Assembly: GCA_016715985.1 (NCBI GenBank) | Contig: JADJXD010000001.1 | Span: 4,340,001-4,404,000 of the forward strand | Length of the DNA stretch: 64,000 bases | DNA from: Saprospiraceae bacterium | Lineage (GTDB): Bacteria > Bacteroidota > Bacteroidia > Chitinophagales > Saprospiraceae | Direction of reading: 5' to 3' | Shown here: positions 28,103-36,995 of the stretch, piece after piece | Layout: each line of letters begins with the position of its first letter | Numbering within the stretch: the stretch's first letter is position 1 | Translations under genes and position numbers: made by a program | Notes under the pieces: generated by a model | Seen by the model: the letters and a program-made list of their open reading frames with translations, nothing else | Databases searched by the model: none | Told to the model about the DNA's origin: nothing

Positions 28103-28326
28103 TCTTCTATCTCCTTGTTTGCTTCATCGGATGTCAAATATTCACCATTTTCTATTTGAGTTAATGCATTCATAATTTTAACAGTTTCTACTTCAGAAAA
28201 CACAAACTTTTCCTCTTCAGTTGGAATTTCGATGTTAATTAGTCTGGAAGCTTCCATCAACAAACGGTTATCTTCTATTTTGTTAATCTTATCAATAAGC
28301 ATTGACTTGAGTTCTGTTGTTTGCAT
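28087..28326 (-). CDS. Antitoxin of the ParE/RelE pair
   Basis: 79 residues, acidic and largely helical (MQTTELKSMLIDKINKIEDNRLL ... EEIEEWLKK type ending). The N-terminal segment resembles Bacteroidota antitoxins that precede RelE/ParE toxins. Identification rests mainly on its size, charge and 16-base overlap with the toxin. Confidence 0.78.
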   Translation of the reverse strand: MQTTELKSMLIDKINKIEDNRLLMEASRLINIEIPTEEEKFVFSEVETVKIMNALTQIENGEYLTSDEANKEIEEWLKK

Positions 28327-28460
28327 TACCTTATATTTCTTTTAAAAAACAGCTTCATACATAAAAAGGTTTCAGAGCATCCTCTGCTTGCGCAAATTTG
28401 TACTGATTGGAAGGCATAAATTTCAGGCAGTTATCAGGTCTGATAAATGTCTGAATAAAA

Positions 28461-29231
28461 TTAGTTTAAAGAACTTATAAACTTTTCTATTTTAATTTTA
28501 AAATCACTTGCTTCTTCCAATATTCTGATAAATGCACTCCCTACAATTGCGCCATTGCTGTATTGGGTGGCAATATCTCTTGTGGTTTTATTATGTATGC
28601 CAAATCCGATTAGGGTAGGGCTATTCAGATTCATTGACTTTATTCTATTAAAGTATTCTATTTGCTGATCTGAAATACCACCTTGTTTTCCTGTGATGGA
28701 AGATTGTGACACGATATACAGAAATGCTGAACTCAATCTGTCTGCCTGAAGAATTCTGACTTCTGATGTCAATGGAGTGATAAGGAAACTGACTTCCATC
28801 TGATATTTGTCAAACAGCTTTTTGTAGTCACTTTCGTAAATTTCCATAGGCATATCGGGAATAATCAGCCCCTGAATTCCGGCATTATGGGCGTCTGAAA
28901 GGAATTTTTCACTTCCATATTGTAACATCTGATTGAAATATCCCATGAGAATTACAGGTACATGACAATGGTCACGAACAGCTTTCACCTGTGAAAAAAT
29001 ATTACTGATGGTCTGTCCGTTTTTCAGCGCTATTTCACTGCTTTTCTGAATGGTTGGGCCATCAGCGAGCGGGTCTGAATAAGGCATTCCCAATTCTACA
29101 AGGTCAACGCCGTTATCTGCAAGTGCTTTGATAATAGTCCCTGTGCTCTCCAGTGTGGGATGGCCGGCGGTGAAATAGACATTAAGAACATTCTTCCCTT
29201 TGGATAGTATCGTTTGTCGGATGCTTTGCAT
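28461..29231 (-). CDS. trpA: Tryptophan synthase alpha subunit
   Basis: 256 residues. Splits indole-3-glycerol phosphate to indole and glyceraldehyde-3-phosphate. Catalytic Glu and Asp in VELGMPYSDPLADGPTIQ; phosphate-binding GFGIHNK and GAIVGSAFI. The family's usual basic-charged loop contains ITGKQGG. Last gene of the trp operon, starting two bases after the trpB stop. Confidence 0.97.
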   Translation of the reverse strand: MQSIRQTILSKGKNVLNVYFTAGHPTLESTGTIIKALADNGVDLVELGMPYSDPLADGPTIQKSSEIALKNGQTISNIFSQVKAVRDHCHVPVILMGYFNQMLQYGSEKFLSDAHNAGIQGLIIPDMPMEIYESDYKKLFDKYQMEVSFLITPLTSEVRILQADRLSSAFLYIVSQSSITGKQGGISDQQIEYFNRIKSMNLNSPTLIGFGIHNKTTRDIATQYSNGAIVGSAFIRILEEASDFKIKIEKFISSLN

Positions 29232-29233
29232 GA

Positions 29234-30442
29234 TTACAGACTTATGTTATGGTCTTCAATATATTGTAAATAGGTATTCAGGTCTTTGTCTCCACGTCCG
29301 GATAAATTTACTACGATATGATCGTCAGATTTAAACTTGATTCTTCCCAGAATAGCCAAAGCATGTGCCGTTTCCAATGCCGGTATGATACCTTCTGATC
29401 TTGATAATTCAATGACTGCCATCATGGCTTCGTCATCCGTCGCGGCATGAACAGTAGCTCTCCCTGATTTTATCAAATGTGCATGCATAGGTCCGATACC
29501 AGGATAGTCCAACCCTGCAGACAATGAATATGGCTCTACAATCTGTCCGTCCGCCGTCTGCATCAACAGCGTCATACAACCGTGAATAATTCCCTTTGTT
29601 CCAAGGATACTGGTGGCTGCCGAATGACCGGAATCGATGCCTTTGCCCGCAGCTTCTGCGAGAATCAATTTAACCCTTTCATCATGGAGGAAGTGGTAAA
29701 AGGCGCCCGCAGCATTACTACCGCCACCGACACAGGCCACCACATAATCAGGATGATCTTTTCCTGTTTTTCCTTCCAATTGCCATTTGATTTCTTCACT
29801 GACGACTGCCTGAAATCTGGTGACAATGTCAGGGTAGGGGTGCGGTCCAATAGCTGAACCAATTATATAATGCGTGGTTTCGGCATTGTTGATCCAGTCA
29901 CGTATGGCTTCATTGGTTGCATCTTTAAGTGTTTTGCTACCACTTTCTGCAGGAACCACTTTAGCTCCGAGCATTTGCATTCTGGCAACATTGGGAGCCT
30001 GTCTCACGATATCCACTGCTCCCATATATACGATGCATTCCAGATTCATTAACGCACATACCGTTGCAGTTGCCACACCATGTTGTCCGGCACCTGTCTC
30101 TGCAATGATTCGTTTTTTACCCAGTCGTTTGGCTAATAAAATCTGCCCTATCGTATTATTTATTTTATGGGCACCGGTATGATTGAGATCTTCCCGTTTC
30201 AGGTAAATATGAGCTCCGTGTTTTTGAGATAAGGTTTTTGCCAGATATAAAGGGGATGGACGACCTACATAGTCTTTGAGTAAGCTGTTAAATTCCTCCT
30301 GGAACGATGGCTCAGCGATGATATCGAGATATCTTGTTCTGATCTCTTCCACATTGGCGTAAAGCATTTCCGGGATGTATGCGCCTCCGAATTCTCCATA
30401 ATGTCCGGTGTCTGATACGTGATATGATGTTGCGTTTTTCAT
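29234..30442 (-). CDS. trpB: Tryptophan synthase beta subunit
   Basis: 402 residues. PLP-dependent; joins indole and serine. The PLP Lys is in KREDLNHTGAHKINN, the phosphate loop is CVGGGSNAAGAF, and the monovalent-cation/active-site segment ETGAGQHGVATA is intact. Lies 10 bases after trpF and 2 bases before trpA. Confidence 0.98.
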   Translation of the reverse strand: MKNATSYHVSDTGHYGEFGGAYIPEMLYANVEEIRTRYLDIIAEPSFQEEFNSLLKDYVGRPSPLYLAKTLSQKHGAHIYLKREDLNHTGAHKINNTIGQILLAKRLGKKRIIAETGAGQHGVATATVCALMNLECIVYMGAVDIVRQAPNVARMQMLGAKVVPAESGSKTLKDATNEAIRDWINNAETTHYIIGSAIGPHPYPDIVTRFQAVVSEEIKWQLEGKTGKDHPDYVVACVGGGSNAAGAFYHFLHDERVKLILAEAAGKGIDSGHSAATSILGTKGIIHGCMTLLMQTADGQIVEPYSLSAGLDYPGIGPMHAHLIKSGRATVHAATDDEAMMAVIELSRSEGIIPALETAHALAILGRIKFKSDDHIVVNLSGRGDKDLNTYLQYIEDHNISL

Positions 30443-30452
30443 TTAGATTATT

Positions 30453-32192
30453 TTAGATTTTACGAATAGATTCGGATTTTTCATGAAAAAGTATTTCCCG
30501 GGTTATTTTATTCATAACATTTTCGAAATCTGCATTGACTTCATTATTAGAAAAGCGAACTGTTTTAATGCCTAATGTTGAAAATATCGTTTCCCGGTTT
30601 GAATCAGATTCCAAACTATTTTGATGATTATGCCCATCAATTTCAATTGCAAGTCTAAGTGGGTGACAATAAAAATCCGCAACATAAAAATTTATAGGGT
30701 GTTGCCTCCGAAATTTATGCCCTCCGGGCTTGGTTTTTAAAAAGTTCCAAACCTTTAATTCTTCAATAGTCATTTTTTTTCTCAGGGCAGCTGCTTTTTC
30801 AAAAATTATTGGAGTAGCTCCGTAGAACATATCATAAATTAGTAGGTATTCACTGCCCTTCTCACCCCCGACCCCTGAAGGGGAGTGCTCTGCTTTTTGC
30901 TCCGGGAGGGTAGGTCGTCCCTTTAGGGAATGAGCCCGCCTGCTCCGAAGCGGGCAGGGGTTGCGGGAAGATTTCCTTTCTTTAATCTTCTTCCCCTTCT
31001 CACCCCCGACCTCTAAAGGGGAGAGCTCTGCTTTTTGCTCTGAGAGCGTGGGTCGTCCCTTTAGGGAATGAGGGTCGAGAGCTGGTTTCTTTTCTTTGAT
31101 CTTGTTCCCCTTCTCACCCCCGACCCCTGAAGGGGAGTGCTCTGCTTTTTGCTCCGGGAGGGTAGGTCGTCCCTTTAGGGATAGAGGGTAGCGGGCAGCA
31201 TTATCGTCTACTTCGCTATTCTCACCCCCGACCCCTAAAGGGGAGCGCTCTGCTGCATCAACTTCAAAGCGGGTGGATCGTCCCTTTAGGGAATGAGGGT
31301 AGCGGGGGGGGAATTCTTCTATATTTTCATTTTTCTTCCCCTTCTCACCCCCGTCCCCTAAAGGGGAGTGCTTTGCTTTTTGTTCTTCTTTACCCCCAAT
31401 CACTAAAGGGGAGTGCTCTGCTTTTTGATCCGAGAGCGTATGTCGTCCCTTTAGAGAATGATGGTCTAGTGCTGATATTTTTTCTTCTTCGCCCTTCTCA
31501 CCCCCGACCTCTAAAGGGGAGTGCTCTGCTGCATCAACTTCAAAGCGGGTAGGTCGTCCCTTTAGGGATTGAGGGTAGCGGGAGGCTGACTTATTTTTAA
31601 GCAGACCCACAAACTCCCTAACCTCCGCTACTTTCTTCATTCCGGGGCTGATCTCAAATTTACTATTGATGTCAATACCCATGAATAGGGGATGATCAAT
31701 TTTTAGTATTTCATCCACATCGTTCGGGCCTATACCTCCGCTCAACAAAAACGGAATTTTAATATCGTATTGATAAAGAATATTCCAATTAAATTTTTGA
31801 CCGGATCCGCCAAAGTTTTTGGTAGCGGTGTCAAATAGGAACATGTCACAAAAGTCAAAATCCTTCAGTATGTCAGGATTAAAATCATCATCTATACTGA
31901 AAACTTTTATCACAGGTATAAAGGATTTTACTTCTTTACAAAAAGACAGACTTTCATCACCGTGCAGCTGGGCATAGTCAAGTTTATGCAACGCAGTTTT
32001 GAGTTTGATTGCATCCAATGAAGCATTGACAAAAACACCGACTTTTTTGATATTCGCAGGAATATCCGGCAGTACATGATCAAGATATCTTGCTGAGGGT
32101 TTATAAAAGTTGTAGCCTACCATATCAATATTCAATTGACTGATATCAGTAAGATTTTGAACGTCTTTGAGGCCACAAACTTTGATGATCAT
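30453..32192 (-). CDS. trpF: Phosphoribosylanthranilate isomerase fused through repeats to a DUF559 endonuclease-like domain
   Basis: 579 residues, almost three times a normal TrpF. Residues 1-200 are complete TrpF: KVCGL with the catalytic Cys, QLHGDES, DTATKNFGGSGQKFNW with the catalytic Asp, LSGGIGPNDV and GIDINSKFEISPG. Residues 203-446 are six in-frame copies of a unit like SLKGRPTLPEQKAEHSP with GVGGEKG, encoded by extragenic-type repeat DNA. Residues 447-579 are a DUF559 domain of the VSR-like nuclease fold (MTIEELKVWNFLKTK, KFRRQHPINFYVADFYC, LAIEIDG). It overlaps trpC by 4 bases. Whether the fusion is translated whole, or clipped, cannot be told. Confidence 0.9.
   Translation of the reverse strand: MIIKVCGLKDVQNLTDISQLNIDMVGYNFYKPSARYLDHVLPDIPANIKKVGVFVNASLDAIKLKTALHKLDYAQLHGDESLSFCKEVKSFIPVIKVFSIDDDFNPDILKDFDFCDMFLFDTATKNFGGSGQKFNWNILYQYDIKIPFLLSGGIGPNDVDEILKIDHPLFMGIDINSKFEISPGMKKVAEVREFVGLLKNKSASRYPQSLKGRPTRFEVDAAEHSPLEVGGEKGEEEKISALDHHSLKGRHTLSDQKAEHSPLVIGGKEEQKAKHSPLGDGGEKGKKNENIEEFPPRYPHSLKGRSTRFEVDAAERSPLGVGGENSEVDDNAARYPLSLKGRPTLPEQKAEHSPSGVGGEKGNKIKEKKPALDPHSLKGRPTLSEQKAELSPLEVGGEKGKKIKERKSSRNPCPLRSRRAHSLKGRPTLPEQKAEHSPSGVGGEKGSEYLLIYDMFYGATPIIFEKAAALRKKMTIEELKVWNFLKTKPGGHKFRRQHPINFYVADFYCHPLRLAIEIDGHNHQNSLESDSNRETIFSTLGIKTVRFSNNEVNADFENVMNKITREILFHEKSESIRKI
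30855..31586. repeat. Six-copy repeat array inside trpF
   Basis: DNA units with invariant cores GTCGTCCCTTTAGGGA and CTCACCCCCGACC followed by AAGGGGAG, six copies at uneven spacing, encoding SLKGR ... GGEKG in frame. The cores are partly palindromic (CCCTTTAGGG). The same sequence family forms the interior of the MITE-like element at 2721-2865, showing it is a dispersed genomic repeat rather than native trpF sequence. Confidence 0.88.
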
Positions 32193-32980
32193 TTCAGTTC
32201 ATTTATTTGATTAATAAATGTCGCACAGGCCAATCCCGGGTCTTCTGTTTTCATAAAATTTTCCCCAATCAAAAACCCCTGATAACCTACCTTCATTAAT
32301 TCAACGACTAATAATGGATGATCAATACCACTTTCAGATATTTTAATCGAATCTGAGGGTAGTTGGGGGAAAATATCTTTGGAGTAACGGATGTCTGTAG
32401 TGAATGTTTTGAGGTTGCGGTTATTTACGCCGATATTCCGGATTCGTTCATTATATTTTGAAATCTGGTCTGCTGTGTGAATTTCAAAAAGTACTTCAAG
32501 TCCAAATTCTTCCGCTACTTTTGAAAGTTCATTAATTTGGCCTTTTCTCAATATCTCTGATATCAGCAATATTGCATCTGCACCCAGACTTTTTGCTTCA
32601 ATAATCTGATAAGGATCAATGACAAAATCTTTCCGAAGAATCGGAATGTGATTGATATTTCTGGCTTTTTGAATATCATCATCGCTGCCACCAAAAAAAT
32701 CTATATCTGTCAAAACTGAAAGAGCAGAAGCACCTGCAGAAACATATCCGGATGTTACATTTTCGACATTGGCGGTCAAATTGATGTTTGGCTTGGATGG
32801 TGATTTGCGCTTGAATTCTGCTATAATTCCACTTAAAGCAGGATTCAGTATATATTCAGAAAGAGAATAACAATCCCTTCCAAATCCTTCCGTTTTCACC
32901 AATTGACTTTCCTTTATCTTACTTTTTCTGTAAGCGATTTCTTCTGTTTTTCTTTTAACAATCGTGTCTAAAATATTCAT
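32189..32980 (-). CDS. trpC: Indole-3-glycerol phosphate synthase
   Basis: 263 residues. Catalytic Lys in IIAEFKRKSPSKP, ILRKDFVIDPYQIIEAKSLGADAILLI, the catalytic-Asn segment IGVNNRNLKTF and SESGID for phosphate. Free-standing TrpC, not fused to TrpF as in enterics. Overlaps trpF by 4 bases (ATGA) and follows trpD by 12 bases. Confidence 0.97.
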   Translation of the reverse strand: MNILDTIVKRKTEEIAYRKSKIKESQLVKTEGFGRDCYSLSEYILNPALSGIIAEFKRKSPSKPNINLTANVENVTSGYVSAGASALSVLTDIDFFGGSDDDIQKARNINHIPILRKDFVIDPYQIIEAKSLGADAILLISEILRKGQINELSKVAEEFGLEVLFEIHTADQISKYNERIRNIGVNNRNLKTFTTDIRYSKDIFPQLPSDSIKISESGIDHPLLVVELMKVGYQGFLIGENFMKTEDPGLACATFINQINELK

Positions 32981-32992
32981 TTGGTCCCTTAT

Positions 32993-33985
32993 TTATTGCA
33001 CTTTTAATAACTTTTCCAATGCCGATTTGGCTTTTTCGCTTTCCAATGATTCTCTGGCTTCTGCGACACAGTCTTTGATATCTTTGGTTTGGTCAAAACA
33101 TTGAATGGCAAGTGCCGCATTGGCTATCACCACATCATTTTGAGCTTTTGTCCCTTCGTTGTCGAGTATGGTTTTGAAAATATTGGCCGCTTCCTGCACC
33201 GTATCGCCACCGAAAATATCTTCCTGTTTATATTTAGGAAATCCGAAATAGGAAGGCTCCACCAATTGTTCTGAAGAATTGGTAATCAACTTTACTGCCC
33301 CTGTTAGTGATACTTCGTCATAACCATCGGTAGCGTGGATGATGGCATATTTTGTATGGGTTTGCTCATGCAGAAACTGATACAAACGGGCCAATTTTAG
33401 CGAAAAAACACCTACACTTTGATGCTGAGGACGTGCAGGGTTCACCAATGGTCCCAGCATATTAAAAAATGTTTTTACACCCAACTCTCTGCGTATAGGA
33501 CCCACAGACTTGAGTGCAGGGTGGAAGAGTGGAGCATGCAGAAAACAAATGTTGGCGACATCCATTTGTCTTTTTAGAATATTCGTATCATTGGTAAAGC
33601 GAACACCGAAGTACTCCAGCACATTGGACGATCCACTCACCGATGAAACGCCGTAATTGCCATGTTTCGCCACGTGATACCCGGCACCCGCCACTACAAA
33701 TGATGCCAATGTCGAAATATTAAAAGTATTTTTGCCATCACCACCGGTACCGCAAAGATCTATGATGGGTAAATCCCCAAAATCCACTTTTATGCATAAG
33801 TCCAAAAGCGCATCTCTGAATCCAGCCAGTTCATCGACGGAGATATTCCGCATCAGATAGACGCTGATGAAGGCAGCCAGTTGAGACGGATTGTATTTGT
33901 CCTGCGATATATTAATTAATACTTCTTTTGCTTGCTCCTGCGTAAGCTTTTGATGATCGAAGAGTTGGTTGAGGATGTGTTTCAT
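32993..33985 (-). CDS. trpD: Anthranilate phosphoribosyltransferase
   Basis: 330 residues. GTGGDGKNTFNIS is the PRPP-binding loop, KHGNYGVSSVSGSSNVLE the anthranilate side, and LGPLVNPARPQ the conserved family segment. Transfers the phosphoribosyl group to anthranilate. Separated from trpG by a 78-base spacer of short repeats (GTGATCTGTGATTTAGTGATC). Confidence 0.97.
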   Translation of the reverse strand: MKHILNQLFDHQKLTQEQAKEVLINISQDKYNPSQLAAFISVYLMRNISVDELAGFRDALLDLCIKVDFGDLPIIDLCGTGGDGKNTFNISTLASFVVAGAGYHVAKHGNYGVSSVSGSSNVLEYFGVRFTNDTNILKRQMDVANICFLHAPLFHPALKSVGPIRRELGVKTFFNMLGPLVNPARPQHQSVGVFSLKLARLYQFLHEQTHTKYAIIHATDGYDEVSLTGAVKLITNSSEQLVEPSYFGFPKYKQEDIFGGDTVQEAANIFKTILDNEGTKAQNDVVIANAALAIQCFDQTKDIKDCVAEARESLESEKAKSALEKLLKVQ

Positions 33986-34063
33986 GTCATTTGGTGATTT
34001 AGTGATCTGTGATTTAGTGATCAGTGATCTGTGATCTTCTTTGATTTTTTTATGAGGAGCAAG

Positions 34064-34639
34064 TTATTCTAAATTCAGAAAATTGGTCAGCATGGTTCTC
34101 CCGTCAGGTGTCATGATGGATTCCGGATGGAATTGTACCCCATAAATTTGATATATTTTGTGCCTTGCAGCCATGATTTCACCATCAGAATCTGTAGCTG
34201 TAATCAACAAATCGGTGGGACATGAACTTTTATCTATCACCCAGGAATGATATCTTCCGGCATCAAATGATTTGTTTATCCCATTAAATATTGGATCATT
34301 ATTATCCGTCTGTGTCATAACCGTTTTCATGCCATGAAATACCTTACTCAGATTTTTAAGCTTACCACCATATACTTCACCGATAGCCTGTAATCCCAGA
34401 CAGACCCCAAATATCTTTTTAGAAGGCCCATAAGTTTGAATGACTTCCTTCAGCAATCCGGCTTCATCCGGCAGTCCCGGACCCGGCGATAATATGATAT
34501 ACTCATAAGATTCCAGTTCCTCTATTTTGAACTGATCGTTCCTGACTACAGTTACTTCTCCGCCTGTTATTTCGTTGAGCAGATGCACGAGATTGTAGGT
34601 GAAAGAATCGTAATTGTCGATGATTACTACTTTTTTCAT
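34064..34639 (-). CDS. trpG: Anthranilate synthase glutamine amidotransferase subunit
   Basis: 191 residues, class I glutaminase. Oxyanion SPGPGLPDEAG, nucleophile Cys in FGVCLGLQAIGE, and catalytic His-Glu in GVQFHPESIMT. Supplies ammonia to TrpE. Normal length, free-standing. An S23-type gene sits between it and trpE. Confidence 0.97.
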   Translation of the reverse strand: MKKVVIIDNYDSFTYNLVHLLNEITGGEVTVVRNDQFKIEELESYEYIILSPGPGLPDEAGLLKEVIQTYGPSKKIFGVCLGLQAIGEVYGGKLKNLSKVFHGMKTVMTQTDNNDPIFNGINKSFDAGRYHSWVIDKSSCPTDLLITATDSDGEIMAARHKIYQIYGVQFHPESIMTPDGRTMLTNFLNLE

Positions 34640-34702
34640 TTTATAAGGGTTAAGGGTTAATGGTTAAGGGTAAAAGGTTAATGGATAAAAGGTAAAGGAT
34701 TG

Positions 34703-35056
34703 TTACATTTTTTTGCGTGCATTTATAAATCCCTGAATCATTCCGGAAATTTTTTCTGCTTTTAGAATAAGTTCTTTACTTTTTTCTTCAGTAATCAAAT
34801 TAAACGCGTTTGCCAGATATAATTGAGTTCTAAGTTCACCATTTGAACCTTTTGCAATATAAAGAAATTGAATGAATTCTTTGTTTGTTTGTCTTTCATA
34901 ACCTTCGGATATGTTAGAAGGAACTGAAACGCTACTTCTTAGAATCTGATCCTTGAATCCAAAATTCTTACAATTTTCTAATAATTTATTAATTTCTACG
35001 CAAAGATTCATGGATTCTTTCCAAATTACCAGATCTTCAAATGATTGATTTTTCAT
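34703..35056 (-). CDS. Four-helix bundle protein of the S23/IVS family inserted in the trp operon
   Basis: 117 residues. Typical family start FEDLVIWKESMNLCVEI and the signature SSVSVPSNISEGYERQTNKEFIQFLYIAKGSNGELRTQL. These small helical proteins were first found as ORFs in 23S rRNA intervening sequences and are now known scattered in Bacteroidota genomes. No role in tryptophan synthesis is known. It lies between trpE and trpG, with low-complexity repeat spacers on both sides (35085-35140 and 34640-34690), suggesting insertion. Confidence 0.9.
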   Translation of the reverse strand: MKNQSFEDLVIWKESMNLCVEINKLLENCKNFGFKDQILRSSVSVPSNISEGYERQTNKEFIQFLYIAKGSNGELRTQLYLANAFNLITEEKSKELILKAEKISGMIQGFINARKKM

Positions 35057-35124
35057 TATAATATTTAATTTTTATTTAACAATTTTCTTTCGCCCTTCAC
35101 CCTTCGCCCTTCGCCCTTCACCCA

Positions 35125-36519
35125 TCACCCCATCACCCCATTACCGATATTCACCGCCTTCCTCAACGCTCCCAGCTTATGATGCACTTCCTGCAGCTCG
35201 CTTTCAGGCACACTTTCTATAACAATTCCTGCTCCTGATTGATAGTGCAATGTTCCGTTGATACTCAGGAATGAACGGATGATGATCGCATGATTGAGAT
35301 CTCCGTTGAGTTTGATCATGCCGAGACCGCCGCCGTAAAAAGATCTCGAAGTGGGTTCGTAGGTATCGATGAGTTGCAGCGCCTTGTATTTCGGAGCTCC
35401 GGAGAGTGTTCCGGCAGGGAAGGTATCTGCAAAAATCTGATATCCGGAAACGCCGGTTTTGATTTTACCGACGACTTTAGAAACCAGATGGATGACATGG
35501 CTGAAAAACTGAATATCTTTATATTTCGAAACGGTTACTTTTTCGCAGTTTTTACTAAGATCATTTCTCGCTAAATCAACCAGCATGATGTGTTCGGCAT
35601 TTTCTTTAGGATCATCCAGTAGTTTCTGAGCCAGTTGCTGGTCCTGATGAAAGTCGCCGGTGCGACGGAAAGTTCCGGCAATCGGATGAATCTCTGCAAC
35701 GCCTTCATGAACGACCATCTGAGCTTCCGGCGATGAACCAAAAATTCTGAAACTGCTGTAATCGTAATAAAATAAATACGGACTGGGATTGATAGATCTT
35801 AGTGCCCGATACACATTAAATTCGTCCCCTTTGAAAGATTGTGAAAATCTCCTGGACAATACCATCTGAAAAACATCCCCTCTCTGACAATGTGCTTTTG
35901 CCTTATCGACAATATTTAAGTAATATGCGTCGCTCATGTTTTCAGTTTCTTTTCCATCAGTGTAAAATCCATACGTCTGATGATCCTGTCGGCTGATGAT
36001 GCTCATGATTTTATCCAGACTACTTTTTGAGCCTTCAACTTGGTTTTCCAAAAGGTATAATTCTTCATAAAAGTGGTCAAAGGCTATGATGTGCCTGAAA
36101 AAATCGTATCTCAATCCCGGAATTCCGTAGCCAGGTTTGCTTTGGTCAAATGTGATTCCTTCAAATTCCTGTACCATATCGAAACTGGTATAACCGAACA
36201 CACCATTGAACCGATCATTGTTCTGATCAACGGACTGAATAGAATTAAGCAGAATGTTGATAGCATCGACTGCCTTTTCAGCTATGTTACCGGAAAATAG
36301 ATTTTCAGCGTGATTTTTTAAGTTGTATTGATCTTCTTCATATTTCAGGGTGAGCAAAGGATCAAAACAAATAAAGGACAAACTATCTTCTTTACTGGAA
36401 TAATCCGAACTCTCCAACAAGAGTATCTCGGGAAAGTGTTCCCTCAATTTTAAAAACAGACTCACCGGAGTCGTCAGGTCCGAAAGCATTTTGATAGAAT
36501 GGGTTTTGATATGTATCAT
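35125..36519 (-). CDS. trpE: Anthranilate synthase component I
   Basis: 464 residues. Chorismate-binding domain with FQMVLSRRFS, the IHPIAGTFRRTG segment, DLARNDL, FADTFPAGTLSGAPK and YGGGLGMIKLNG, all typical. N-terminal Trp feedback-binding region LLLESSDYSS is the usual LLESA/S motif, so the enzyme should be inhibited by tryptophan. First structural gene, 30 bases behind the attenuator terminator. Confidence 0.97.
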   Translation of the reverse strand: MIHIKTHSIKMLSDLTTPVSLFLKLREHFPEILLLESSDYSSKEDSLSFICFDPLLTLKYEEDQYNLKNHAENLFSGNIAEKAVDAINILLNSIQSVDQNNDRFNGVFGYTSFDMVQEFEGITFDQSKPGYGIPGLRYDFFRHIIAFDHFYEELYLLENQVEGSKSSLDKIMSIISRQDHQTYGFYTDGKETENMSDAYYLNIVDKAKAHCQRGDVFQMVLSRRFSQSFKGDEFNVYRALRSINPSPYLFYYDYSSFRIFGSSPEAQMVVHEGVAEIHPIAGTFRRTGDFHQDQQLAQKLLDDPKENAEHIMLVDLARNDLSKNCEKVTVSKYKDIQFFSHVIHLVSKVVGKIKTGVSGYQIFADTFPAGTLSGAPKYKALQLIDTYEPTSRSFYGGGLGMIKLNGDLNHAIIIRSFLSINGTLHYQSGAGIVIESVPESELQEVHHKLGALRKAVNIGNGVMG

Positions 36520-36549
36520 CTGATAATGTTTATTTGATTAAAACGAGCA

Positions 36550-36589
36550 CAAAAAAAAAGCGGCTTACCAGGAATCTGATAAGCCGCTT
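36550..36589 (-). terminator. trp attenuator terminator
   Basis: On the complement AAGCGGCTTA, 12-base loop, TAAGCCGCTT (36589-36558), then a run of nine T (36559-36551, one overlapping the stem). A textbook intrinsic terminator lying after the leader peptide and before trpE, so it must work as an attenuator rather than ending a gene. The leader-side UCAGGGA (about 36630-36624) can pair with UUCCUGG of the loop as a weak alternative structure. Confidence 0.9.
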
Positions 36590-36618
36590 ATGATATTTTT
36601 TACAAAATGATTAGCTAC

Positions 36619-36678
36619 TCAACTCCCTGATTTGAGATAAGAAGAAAGCCACCACCAATTTGTATTCAGAAAATTCAT
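36619..36678 (-). CDS. trpL: trp operon leader peptide with three consecutive Trp codons
   Basis: 19 codons plus stop: MNFLNTNWWWLSSYLKSGS. Three adjacent UGG codons, placed 30 bases before a strong intrinsic terminator and upstream of trpE, are the classical ribosome-mediated attenuation design: tryptophan shortage stalls the ribosome on the Trp codons and prevents terminator formation. Too short for ordinary gene calling. Stop codon TGA at 36621-36619. Confidence 0.9.
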   Translation of the reverse strand: MNFLNTNWWWLSSYLKSGS

Positions 36679-36695
36679 TATTATGTTATTCGCTG

Positions 36696-36726
36696 CAAAG
36701 AAAAGGAGAATTTTTGTAACGCCAAG
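36696..36726 (-). promoter_or_regulatory. Probable trp promoter
   Basis: Complement CTTG (36726-36723), 19 bases, TTTCTTTG (36703-36696), one base from the TAnnTTTG consensus. Predicted start point falls about a dozen bases before the leader ATG. Confidence 0.45.
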
Positions 36727-36936
36727 AATTTTTTTTAAAAATAGAAAAAAATTATAATTACAACCATCCTGAATCTTAATCTCCGGACATCCTTGGTTTC
36801 AATCATTACGAATACTACCTGTTTTATTCGTATCAGAAGAGCAAAATGAACATAATGTACATTTAAAAACGTTAAATGAGTTTTTGTAATTAAAAAAGGG
36901 GAAAAATCCCCTAAGTATCGCAGGGTATTTCCTATA

Positions 36937-36964
36937 TTGTCAACGGAAAGTAAAGTTACCTTTG
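36937..36964 (+). promoter_or_regulatory. Promoter of the small lipoprotein operon
   Basis: TTG (36937-36939), 17 bases, TACCTTTG (36957-36964), a perfect -7 element 31 bases before the ATG at 36996. The rest of the 36727-36936 spacer shows no gene. Confidence 0.5.
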
Positions 36965-36995
36965 TATTTATTACAACTTTTTAATTCCATCATTT

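Noticed and set aside
30855..31586. Possible CRISPR-like array
   Set aside because: The repeats are unevenly spaced, imperfect, keep one open frame through trpF, and have no unique spacers or cas genes nearby.
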